From an uncultured Desulfobulbaceae bacterium (GTDB lineage: Bacteria; Desulfobacterota; Desulfobulbia; Desulfobulbales; Desulfobulbaceae): 64,000 bases of DNA. The notes beneath the pieces are model-generated. The model saw only the letters and a program-made list of their open reading frames with translations. It ran no database searches and was not told where the DNA came from. Positions 24,402 through 32,484 of the stretch are shown here, in pieces. A program made the position numbers and the translations under genes. How positions within the stretch are numbered: position 1 is the first letter of the stretch; the number at the start of each line of letters is the position of its first letter. The DNA lies in contig CAMYLK010000003.1 in the NCBI GenBank assembly GCA_947259225.1, positions 62,001-126,000 on the forward strand, read 5' to 3'.

Positions 24402-25176
24402 ATGAAAACTTCAACTGCCCTTGTAACAGGCGCAAGCAGTGGCATCGGTTCTGTATTTGCCCGGGAACTGGTCAAGGATGGGTATACAGTAACCTGTGTT
24501 GCACGTAATGAAGACAAACTCAAAGATCTGGTTGGTGAAATCGGTTCCGAACACCGTTATCTCCGGGCAGACCTTGCAGATGAAGCACAACGGCAAATAG
24601 TCTGCGAGGATATCAGGGAATCACAATATTCCCTGCTGGTCAACAATGCCGGATATGGGATTTATGACCGCTTTACCACTATTGCCATTGACAAGAGCAA
24701 CCATCTTATCGAAGTTAACCTCAAAGCACTGGTACAGCTTTCCCATGTATTTCTTAAAAACAGCAAACCAGGAGATGCGCTTATTAATGTATCTTCTGTG
24801 CTCTCGTTATTGCCTTACCCGGGCGGGGCAGTTTATAGTGCAACAAAAGCTTTTGTGACCAACTTCACCGAGGCACTGTGGTACGAACACAAGGATAAAG
24901 AATAAAGAAGTATATGTTATGGCCCTGCTGCCAGGAATAACTGAGACAAACTTCCACAAGGTTGCTTTGGACAAAAAGGAATACAGTGAACCGGAAGGAA
25001 AGAGCTATCCCCCTGAGGTGGTCGTTAAAGATGCTCTAACAGCACTTCGTGAACGAAAGAACCCTACTGTTATCAGTGGTCCCCGATACCGAATATTAGC
25101 TGCAATGGCCACGCGACTTTTAAGCAGAAAAATGAGAGTGAAGCTCATGGGTGATAAAAGCGCAGGCTTGAAATAA
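24402..25176 (+). pseudogene. Short-chain dehydrogenase/reductase, frameshifted by 7-bp tandem duplication
   Basis: The first frame (24402-24905) encodes the Rossmann half: ALVTGASSGIGSVFAREL, LRADLAD, LLVNNAGYGIYD, VNLKALVQLS, NVSSVLS and the catalytic VYSATKAFV. It stops at TAA after HKDKE. The rest (MALLPGITETNFHKVALD..., to 25176) is in another frame. At the junction TAAAGAA occurs twice in tandem (24896-24902 and 24903-24909); removing one copy joins the halves as KDKEVYVMALLPG and restores a 255-residue enzyme of normal length. The lesion is therefore a recent slip, a reversible phase-type switch or a sequencing error. The C-terminal half could not start by itself as an active SDR. Confidence 0.88.
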
Positions 25177-25191
25177 CATTCACAAAAGAAC

Positions 25192-25992
25192 TTATCTGTA
25201 CTCCTGCTTTTTCAATACTGCTGTTGCACCACCGTCTAGAAAATAAAAATTATTATAGTCACTTGCAACAAGATAGTACATCAGCCAGTTGACCTGTTTT
25301 CCCACCTGGTCAAAGATTAAGAGTTCCTTATCCTTCATATGTCCTTTCCGGATAATATTATTCACTAACTTATCTATCGGTATATTGAGTGTCTTTTCCA
25401 GTCCCGGCAATTTATTCTTTCTCTGGATCGGGTCCCTGGCATCTATTACGACAGCGTTGCCAGCTTCTGCCTTTTTCTTAAAGGTATCAAAGTCAATGCA
25501 TGACTGATTAAATGAACTTTCCGATATGAGCTGCTGCTCGGGATTCTCGATTTCCTTACCGTTTAAAACAGTGTCAGCGGGGTACGCTTTGGCCCACGCC
25601 AATATACCGACATCAAAGGCATACACCTGGGGAATTTGTTCATACATCGCATCTTCGGCTGCTTTATAGCACTTGATGCAGACAATGCCGTTACAGTATA
25701 CTGCAATTTTTTTATCAGGATTTGCAGAAGCAAGGTTACGGAGTTTATTAAGAAAATTCGAATTAGAATACTGTATATTAACGGCCCCTTTCACATGAAT
25801 TGCCTCATACTCGGCAGCAGCCCTCACATCAACAATAAGATAATCTCCCTTGTCATAGCCGGATTTCAAATCAGCCAGTTCAATAACCTCTACTTCAGGA
25901 TAGAATTCACGATAAGGCAGATCAAGGGCTTTACTACCAGAAGCCTGAGTTAACATGATAAAACTCAATGCAGCTATTAACAGAATACGCAT
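25192..25992 (-). CDS. Exported tandem rhodanese-domain protein
   Basis: A signal peptide (residues 1-20) is followed by two rhodanese domains in 266 residues. Domain 1 (~35-135) has LIVDVRAAAEYEAIHVKGAV and an active-site loop AVYCNGIVCIKCYKAAEDA with three Cys, so it could carry persulfide. Domain 2 (~165-260) has VVIDARDPIQRKNKLPGLEK but LLIFDQVGKQVNW where the catalytic Cys should be, so it is probably catalytically dead and structural. Such proteins handle sulfur in the periplasm. It converges on the broken SDR gene 15 bp away. Confidence 0.85.
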   Translation of the reverse strand: MRILLIAALSFIMLTQASGSKALDLPYREFYPEVEVIELADLKSGYDKGDYLIVDVRAAAEYEAIHVKGAVNIQYSNSNFLNKLRNLASANPDKKIAVYCNGIVCIKCYKAAEDAMYEQIPQVYAFDVGILAWAKAYPADTVLNGKEIENPEQQLISESSFNQSCIDFDTFKKKAEAGNAVVIDARDPIQRKNKLPGLEKTLNIPIDKLVNNIIRKGHMKDKELLIFDQVGKQVNWLMYYLVASDYNNFYFLDGGATAVLKKQEYR

Positions 25993-26573
25993 ACTTCCCC
26001 CAAGGTAAGGATTTTTGATATTTGATCCTGTATTTGATTACTTACATATTTTGCATGGAACTTAAGAAAGTTATTAAACATCTGATATATTGTCAAAACA
26101 AAACCTATAAATCCAGTTACTGGAACATCGAGGCACCTGTAGTTCGTTTTTCCGACACAACACTCTTATCAGACATTGAAAGGCGGTAAAAATTTCACGT
26201 TGAAAGGGTATTATTATTTTGTCAGATCGAAAATACATTTTTATAACTACCCTCCGTCAATGGGAGTAAATTAGCAGATTGGCATAAATGAATGAAAAAA
26301 AGAACTTTTTTGAGTTGGAGCAGCGGCATGGACAAAGAGATATTCAGAAATGTAATCATCCAAAATATTCTTTAATAAACTGTCGAGAAAGAATGTTCAT
26401 GTTTCAAGCATTTTGTCGTGTAATACTAATCACTTGAAAAAAATCAACAGTTGTAAACAGTACAAGTTTAGTTGACCTCTGTTAGTTTAACTAAACTACC
26501 CCCGCCAACAAGGCATTGGGTTTTAACAATCCCCGGCAGATATACCAAATCCACGAAAAACATTATGATTAAT
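25993..26573. other. AT-rich intergenic region with a gene remnant
   Basis: This 580-bp stretch is visibly AT-rich and has no intact gene. Its only recognisable content is the dph6-like fragment at 26292-26375. No terminal repeats, attachment site or transposase remains were recognised. Confidence 0.6.
26292..26375 (+). pseudogene. Fragment of a second dph6-like ATP pyrophosphatase gene
   Basis: The 27-codon frame reads MKKRTFLSWSSGMDKEIF and ends QNIL. It matches the start of the intact gene at 30001 (MKKRTLLSWSSGKDSAWTLH...LQNN). Differences in the first 14 codons are mainly third-position changes, so it diverged as a functional paralogue before being truncated. The PP-loop lysine is now Met, which would abolish ATP binding. 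Only the first ~80 bp remain. Confidence 0.75.
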
Positions 26574-29462
26574 TTAATCAAGACTCGAAGATTCATTTCC
26601 CTGTTTAACTGGCAAAGAATCCAACCATTTCCAAATCTTAGACAATTTACCTGCATTCTGTTTGGAATCTCCCCTATTACTACCAAGGTAATCCTGTCCC
26701 ACCTTCGCTGCTTCATCTTTCTCCCCGTCCAAGACCAACAAATACATCCTGAATAGAGTATTTTCCCAGGTTTGAGTATTCCTTATCTTGGCTTCATGTG
26801 CCAGATAATACTCTGCCTTGTCGTATTGCCCATTTTGAGCAGCCATTCCTGCAAGATGCTTTGCCATTTCTGCTGCTTCATTTATATTCATTCCCTCTTT
26901 TTTCTGGCTAGACCCTATGATCTTCTGAGCATCAGAATCACTATTAAAAGCCCATGGAATGTAATTATTTAATCTCTTATTATGAATACTCATATGAAGA
27001 TTAATTATACGCGGATACCTTCCTGACATTGGATCAAGCATTCCATTAATTATCAAGCGGTCAGAGAAATGATTTACTGCATTTCTTCGGTATGCTTCAG
27101 GCCATATTCGGGAAACTCCCTCACTTTTTATAAAATTTTCTCTTGATGTTGCGGGGTTCATGAAATTCAAATACTCTTGCACATGCTTATTCGATTCAGG
27201 ACTTTTTGCAGATAATCGCTGGGGGAAATTATCTTGGAGTGGCAGGGTATCAGCAATCCAATCCAGTAACCTCGAACCATCTGCAATAAACAATGAACCG
27301 AACTGGTCCGGAGTTAAAAAACCAAGCGACCTCATTTCATTTCCAACCTTCGGATTATGCCATTGTCTTGCAAACTCATCATTAAGGCTACGTTCCTGAC
27401 GATTTTTCGTGCCTACAATCATCCATTCAAGACCTGCTCCCGACCAGAGGCTGCAATCATTAAACACACTACAAAAACCTGCTATTATTGCTTTGGCTTC
27501 TGGAACTCTTAGCTGGTAGACAGGTAGCCAATAGGTTGTAATCCCCCCGTCTGTAAGACGGTCGTAGATTAATTGAAAGTATTCCTGAGAATAGAGATTA
27601 ACCACACCGTTGAACTTAGGTGGAGGAGGTTCTGCGGTAATAATATCATATTTTTTCTCAGTTGCCTTCAGGAAGAAACGACCATCCTCAATATGTGTCC
27701 TTACCCGGGGATCATAGAGAGGATTTTCTTTCGGGTCTGGAAAGACTATATTACTTAATTCAAGTATTTCTCTGGAAGTATCGACAATATCAATACTTTT
27801 AAGTGTACTGGTATCGGTAAGGGCTTTAGCAGTCGAGCCACAACCAAAACAAACAAGAAGAGCATTTTTTGGCTCTCTCATCAATGCTACCGGCAGGTAA
27901 ACAAATAGTTTCATATACCTTCTGGCACTTAATCCTGTTCCTGACATTGAGTAATTATTCGTAACCAGTCTGTGATAGTGCGGTTGGCCCAGTATATCTT
28001 TCTGCAGGTATTGGATTGTCTCCGATATCCCTTCCTTAAAGGCGACTCTTTTTTCACCGCCTGACTTCAGGTAAGAACCAGCAGAAAGATCGAGGTAGAA
28101 ATTCTGCATATGGCCAAAAGGAAAATATACTGCTGCTATTATAAAAATCAGAAATGTAATATAGACGAAAACATCATTATTTCGTGGCGGAAGTAGCTGC
28201 TTAATTGGTTGAATTATCATAGCCGTTATACCGTAAAACATGGCAAGAATGAAAAAAGCTAATTCAACCCCAAAATAGGGAATAAGAAAAAATCCTGCAA
28301 GAAGAGCTCCGGCCATTGCTCCGGTGGTGTTGGCCGATGTTAAAAAGCCAACAGTTGCACCTTCAGGGATCTTGTACAAATGGAGGCTCTTGCCCAGCAT
28401 AATAAATATAATTCCCGATATAAATGAAACCGGGAACATTAAATATACAGCAACAATTGAAAGGAAAAGATCATCTTCGAGGTAGTCAAAGTAACTGAGA
28501 ATTGAAACTAAGTTTCCATACAGGATAATTACAAGGACTCCATTGAGTAGCAAGAGGTGGAATAAATAATAGTGAGCATTTGTATCTCTATGAAACCATT
28601 TTGATGCAAAGAGGCCTCCTAAGCTTATGCCGGCAAGAATTACAGCCAGCATTACGGAAAAATTCCAACTATGTCCGTTATAAAAAATCAGCAGTAAACG
28701 AAACCATATTACTTCTAATGCAAGCAAGATAAAACCTGTTAAAAAGCTTGCTGTTAAAGGTCTCCTAAATATACTTCTCAAGCCTGGAAAACGTAATTTA
28801 CTACTTGAAATCCTCGCGGGATAGTTCTGTTCAGGGCCCCGTGAAACTGTCATCATAACCAAAGCTGCCGCCAGGAAGTTTAAGCTCGCGGCAAAAATGC
28901 CTGCACCACTAATACCAACCCATTCAACAATCCATAGTTCATTTATCAAAACACCCGTCATAGCTCCCAGCGTATTCCATCCATAAAGAGCTCCGAGAAC
29001 TCTCCCGAAATTTGTTATTCTTGGGTAAAGAGCCTTTACAAGAAGTGGTAAGGTTGCCCCCATGGCAACGGCGGGTAACAGCATGGCAGTAAAGGAGATT
29101 ATTGAACGTGATACATTAATCAGGAACGGGTTTCCTAAATCTACAAGTAAAGAAAATAGAGGAAAAAAGATGGAAAATAGTTTTGGAAATATCAGGACTA
29201 CTGTAAGCCCGGAAAAAGCAATAACAATCTCGATAAAGGCATAAAATCGAACAGGACATCTTACTTTATGACTAAATCTGCCTGCTAGGCCATTACCGAT
29301 AGCAAGGCCTGCCATAAAAGTGGACAAAACAATGGAAGTGGACCATATACTATTGCCAAGAAACAATCCTGCCAGCCTGAACCAAATGGTTTCAAATATT
29401 AAAGCAGAAGTTCCTGAAATAAAAAAAACTAAGCATAATACCTGTGGTAACAGTTTCATCAT
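26574..29462 (-). CDS. Fused multi-pass membrane / spermidine synthase-like protein with C-terminal TPR-like region
   Basis: The ~962-residue protein has about a dozen transmembrane helices, from LVFFISGTSALIFETIWFRL (the 'fused MFS/spermidine synthase' opening) to residue ~480. A Rossmann methyltransferase-like domain follows: ALLVCFGCGSTAKALTD, SIDIVDTSREILELS, FFLKATEKKYDIITAEPPPP and YSQEYFQLIYDRLTDGGITT, as in polyamine aminopropyltransferases. The last ~100 residues (AKHLAGMAAQNGQYDKAEYYL) look TPR-like. Many such fusions lack proven aminopropyl transfer activity. ATG 29462 (or 29459) is preferred over an upstream TTG because it begins directly at the first membrane helix. The gene is more AT-rich than its neighbours, suggesting transfer. 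Confidence 0.82.
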   Translation of the reverse strand: MMKLLPQVLCLVFFISGTSALIFETIWFRLAGLFLGNSIWSTSIVLSTFMAGLAIGNGLAGRFSHKVRCPVRFYAFIEIVIAFSGLTVVLIFPKLFSIFFPLFSLLVDLGNPFLINVSRSIISFTAMLLPAVAMGATLPLLVKALYPRITNFGRVLGALYGWNTLGAMTGVLINELWIVEWVGISGAGIFAASLNFLAAALVMMTVSRGPEQNYPARISSSKLRFPGLRSIFRRPLTASFLTGFILLALEVIWFRLLLIFYNGHSWNFSVMLAVILAGISLGGLFASKWFHRDTNAHYYLFHLLLLNGVLVIILYGNLVSILSYFDYLEDDLFLSIVAVYLMFPVSFISGIIFIMLGKSLHLYKIPEGATVGFLTSANTTGAMAGALLAGFFLIPYFGVELAFFILAMFYGITAMIIQPIKQLLPPRNNDVFVYITFLIFIIAAVYFPFGHMQNFYLDLSAGSYLKSGGEKRVAFKEGISETIQYLQKDILGQPHYHRLVTNNYSMSGTGLSARRYMKLFVYLPVALMREPKNALLVCFGCGSTAKALTDTSTLKSIDIVDTSREILELSNIVFPDPKENPLYDPRVRTHIEDGRFFLKATEKKYDIITAEPPPPKFNGVVNLYSQEYFQLIYDRLTDGGITTYWLPVYQLRVPEAKAIIAGFCSVFNDCSLWSGAGLEWMIVGTKNRQERSLNDEFARQWHNPKVGNEMRSLGFLTPDQFGSLFIADGSRLLDWIADTLPLQDNFPQRLSAKSPESNKHVQEYLNFMNPATSRENFIKSEGVSRIWPEAYRRNAVNHFSDRLIINGMLDPMSGRYPRIINLHMSIHNKRLNNYIPWAFNSDSDAQKIIGSSQKKEGMNINEAAEMAKHLAGMAAQNGQYDKAEYYLAHEAKIRNTQTWENTLFRMYLLVLDGEKDEAAKVGQDYLGSNRGDSKQNAGKLSKIWKWLDSLPVKQGNESSSLD

Positions 29463-30000
29463 TGTTCTAACCGAAAATAATATACCTATGAAACGAGAAA
29501 AGGGGCAGTGAAAATATTCAACGCCAATCCTGTTCCCCAGTAACTCCAAAAGTATCTTACAATATTTTTTCAGTGTTTATCAAAATTACTATACCTTCCT
29601 AGAATCTTTCTATCTACTACCCGTGAACCTCGAGTAAAATTCACATATAATAGTCTTAAATCTTTATATTTTTTCTGGTCTCTCATCACATGTCGGGAAA
29701 AACAATCATAAACACTTTTAATAATTGGATCTATGAATCACCCTAGCCTTGTAGCCAATACTGAGTTATAAAAAATGATTTTAGGAGGAACCCATGAGCT
29801 GTAAGCGAGATGCAGATGAAATGTTTGTGTAATTAATATTTTCCTGTGCAAGCAATGCTAACTATCGTTTAATGTTACTGGATACACTGGATGATTGACA
29901 GTAAGCACAAACATTTAACCGTATACCTGTTATTCAGGAAAACACTCTCTATAACCACACCCCGTGACAGGACTCATTACTTACATGTTGAATTAAATAA
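29463..30000. other. AT-rich intergenic region
   Basis: About 540 bp lie between the fused synthase-like gene and the divergent dph6-like gene. No gene, RNA or repeat was recognised. A 12-codon frame at 29794-29832 follows a strong TAGGAGG site (29782-29788), but nothing identifies the peptide. Confidence 0.5.
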
Positions 30001-30675
30001 ATGAAAAAAAGGACATTATTAAGCTGGAGTAGTGGCAAGGACAGTGCATGGACTCTTCATATTCTTCAAAATAATCAAAAAATTGAACTGACTGGTTTAT
30101 TCTCTGTTGTTAACGAAAAATACGAACGTGCCTCCATGCATGCCACGCGCATGGCGATGCTTGACAGGCAATCAGAAGCAGCCGGGCTGCCGATCAGGAC
30201 CATTGCCCTGCCGGATAAATGCACGGACGAAGAGTGCGATAACGTTATGGCTCAATTTGTAAAACAATGTGAGGCAGAGAGTATTAATTGCATTGCCTTT
30301 GGCGACCTGTTTCTGGAAGATATCCGCCAGTATCGGGAAAAACAGCTCCAGGGAACAACAATCACCCCTCTTTTTCCCTTGTGGAAAATCCCAACTCGTG
30401 ATCTTGCGGACAGAATGTTATCAGAAAACATAGAAGCTTATATCAGCAGTGTTGACCTGGCCAAGCTTCCTCTTTCATTTGCCGGACGAAAATGGTCGAG
30501 AGAATTGCTGAAGGAAATTCCTGCCGGGTATGACCCGTGTGGAGAAAATGGTGAATTTCATACTATTGTCACAGGCGGCCCGATGTTCAACCATACCATT
30601 CCTGTCCGTGTCGGTGAGATCGTTGAACGAAGCGGTTTTGCCTATGCTGATGTTATTCCTGTAAATGAATACTGA
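30001..30675 (+). CDS. Dph6-like ATP pyrophosphatase (diphthine-ammonia ligase family)
   Basis: The 224-residue protein has the PP-loop LSWSSGKDSAWTLH (residues 6-19), then MHATRMAMLDRQSEAAGLP, GDLFLEDIRQYREKQL, TPLFPLWK and the C-terminal GENGEFHTIVTGGP, all typical of the DUF71/Dph6 family (COG2102). In eukaryotes and archaea Dph6 amidates diphthine on EF-2; bacteria lack diphthamide, so the substrate here is unknown. A dead fragment of a paralogue lies 3.6 kb upstream. The start follows an AT-rich region without a clear Shine-Dalgarno. Confidence 0.88.
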   Translation: MKKRTLLSWSSGKDSAWTLHILQNNQKIELTGLFSVVNEKYERASMHATRMAMLDRQSEAAGLPIRTIALPDKCTDEECDNVMAQFVKQCEAESINCIAFGDLFLEDIRQYREKQLQGTTITPLFPLWKIPTRDLADRMLSENIEAYISSVDLAKLPLSFAGRKWSRELLKEIPAGYDPCGENGEFHTIVTGGPMFNHTIPVRVGEIVERSGFAYADVIPVNEY

Positions 30676-30801
30676 TTGTATGCTTTATTCGAATAATATG
30701 CTGACTTGAATTTATAAATTTTTATATTAAATGTTTTATTCAATCCCGTAGGAAGTATATTTTTCATTGCAGTGCTCAATATATAAAATTAAAAAGACAG
30801 T

Positions 30802-31404
30802 ATGAAACGATTCTTCTGCATAATAACACTGTATACTATTGTGTTGGGCGGCTGTGCTTCATCTGAGATGCGAGTTGCTGAAAACCAGACTCTGGGACCT
30901 GTATCTCCCGTCAAGTCCAGGGTAGTTTTCATGCGATCCTCATTTTTTGGAAGTGGAATCCATGCATCGATATTTGATGTTACCTCAGGCGGTCCCGAGC
31001 TTATCGGGATCATATCGAACGGCACAAAAATAGCACATGAAACGTATCCCGGAAAAAAAATATATATGGTGGTTTCCGAGGCTGCAAATTTCATGAGGGC
31101 TTACCTTGAAGCTGGCAAGACATACTATGGGAGAGTAACTCAGGGAAATGGGGTGTGGGAGGAACGTTTATTTTTACACCCGATAAAAAATGATCCTGAC
31201 AGCGCGTTTAACACTTTATCGGACGAATTTCAGAAATGGCAGAGAAAAACGAAATTAGTTGAAACCACAGAGTTGTCTCGGCAATGGGCAAGAGACAATA
31301 TCCTCGATATCAGGGAAAAATATTTCGAGTACTATGCGAAATGGGAAAATAAGACAAGAAAGGAAAAGGAACAGTTAACCCTGCAACCCTATGACGGTAT
31401 GTAG
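30802..31404 (+). CDS. Putative lipoprotein, DUF2846-like
   Basis: The N-terminus MKRFFCIITLYTIVLGGCAS is a lipoprotein signal with lipobox LGGC (Cys18). The mature part has RVVFMRSSFFGSGIHASIFD, ISNGTKIAHETYPGKKIYMV, FMRAYLEAGKTYYGRV and WEERLFLHPI. A 'v.v.Rps...g.....v..dg..ig.l..g.y......pG.h.i' profile with 'l.aGktYYv' is what DUF2846 proteins show. The last ~70 residues are charged and helical. The function is unknown. A terminator follows 45 bp after the stop. Confidence 0.72.
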   Translation: MKRFFCIITLYTIVLGGCASSEMRVAENQTLGPVSPVKSRVVFMRSSFFGSGIHASIFDVTSGGPELIGIISNGTKIAHETYPGKKIYMVVSEAANFMRAYLEAGKTYYGRVTQGNGVWEERLFLHPIKNDPDSAFNTLSDEFQKWQRKTKLVETTELSRQWARDNILDIREKYFEYYAKWENKTRKEKEQLTLQPYDGM

Positions 31405-31449
31405 GGAAATATTATTTCATGATCCAGTAATATTCCACTCTTACAAAAA

Positions 31450-31482
31450 AAAGGGATTCAACCATGATGGCTGAATCCCTTT
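31450..31482. terminator. Bidirectional terminator between the lipoprotein gene and tRNA-His
   Basis: A perfect 11-bp stem AAAGGGATTCA (31450-31460) / TGAATCCCTTT (31472-31482) is flanked by an A run on the left and T-rich sequence on the right. It can end transcription of both the plus-strand lipoprotein gene and the minus-strand tRNA. Confidence 0.88.
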
Positions 31483-31491
31483 ACATTTCTC

Positions 31492-31569
31492 TGGGGTGAG
31501 AGATGGGACTTGAACCCACGACCTCCTGGGCCACAACCAGGTGCTACCACCAGCTGAGCTACTCCCACC
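31492..31569 (-). tRNA. tRNA-His (anticodon GTG)
   Basis: The minus strand folds as a tRNA: acceptor GTGGGAG/CTCTCAC with one G-U pair, an extra G at -1 facing C73 as is diagnostic for tRNA-His, anticodon arm CCTGG-TTGTGGC-CCAGG with GTG, T arm GTGGG-TTCAAGT-CCCAT, and an encoded CCA (31492-31494). Confidence 0.97.
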
Positions 31570-31581
31570 ACGCGCGCCCCT

Positions 31582-31610
31582 TATATACTCGCAAGCAGGC
31601 TATTTGGCAA
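31582..31610 (-). promoter_or_regulatory. tRNA-His promoter
   Basis: On the minus strand TTGCCA (31605-31610) and TATATA (31582-31587) are separated by exactly 17 bp. The GC-rich stretch GGGGCGCGCG lies between the -10 and the tRNA, as is common for stringently controlled stable RNA promoters. Confidence 0.7.
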
Positions 31611-31625
31611 GAAGAAAGTCGGTCC

Positions 31626-32288
31626 TCAGGCAAGCTCCATCTGACAGTGTTTGCAGATTTTCGCCCGGGCCTTGACCAATTCTGCACAATAAGGACATTC
31701 CTTCAAAAAATGTGAATCCAGTATTGCCTTGATTGCCATGTTTACATCCTGCTCAAGGTGTGAGTCATTGAAGTCATGATTACGAAGAGGTTCAACACAT
31801 GATACATCATTTATCACCGTAAGCAGTTCCGAAGCCTTTTTCTTCAACTGCACCGAAACATGATCATCAAACAGAAGATACAGGACAGGTTCCAGATTCA
31901 TTTCCTCTACACAGGTATCCAGCTTGGCAACGGCCTCTCTTTCCTTCTGATACCGACTGTTTTCATTTTTAATCTGTTCCGGATCGACTATACTTCCTGT
32001 AAAAGCCTGTTTACCAGCCACCATCATATTATAACTTTCGTCACTGTCCGGAAGCTTCATATGCCTGTAAGAGCCAACATGACCGTAATTGTTTTCAATA
32101 TTTTTCCAGCCACTGACAAAAAGACGGCACTCATCGTTGAGGCATATAAAAAGGTACTCAGAACCCCATCCAAGTCCATCTCCAATATGTATCGGCGGGG
32201 CATGACACAGGGTTAGTTTCTCATCACAGTGAGGACAAATATGTTCCTCCTCAAGAAGATCAAAGACTGAAACAGATTTTAATTTCAT
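31626..32288 (-). CDS. Zinc-ribbon protein of unknown function
   Basis: The 220-residue protein has an N-terminal knuckle pair: ICPHCDEKLTLC (residues 17-28) and, further on, FICLNDECRLF. A ~100-residue helical middle follows (REAVAKLDTCVEEMNLEPVL, HVSVQLKKKASELLTVINDV), then a C-terminal zinc ribbon CPYCAELVKARAKICKHCQM of the type seen in many bacterial proteins. The middle may be a HEAT/TPR-like helical repeat. No signal peptide is present, so it is cytosolic. I do not know its role. It is upstream of tRNA-His on the same strand. Confidence 0.72.
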   Translation of the reverse strand: MKLKSVSVFDLLEEEHICPHCDEKLTLCHAPPIHIGDGLGWGSEYLFICLNDECRLFVSGWKNIENNYGHVGSYRHMKLPDSDESYNMMVAGKQAFTGSIVDPEQIKNENSRYQKEREAVAKLDTCVEEMNLEPVLYLLFDDHVSVQLKKKASELLTVINDVSCVEPLRNHDFNDSHLEQDVNMAIKAILDSHFLKECPYCAELVKARAKICKHCQMELA

Positions 32289-32484
32289 AAAACTACAACT
32301 CCAAGTTATTTATACATTCACGAGAAAGCAGCCAGATTTGCAAGGCTCAATGGCCCTTTGATTCATATGTAACCGACAAACTGTCATCGGGGAATTTTCC
32401 AGCGAGACCGGCAATTATTTCCTTGATCAGCAGAGAGTCAATAGCAACAGTAACCACTTGCAGACTCCCGGTCAACCATCGGGG

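Noticed and set aside
29794-29832. 12-codon frame after a strong TAGGAGG site
   Set aside because: Too short to support by sequence alone; no similarity or conserved context recognised.
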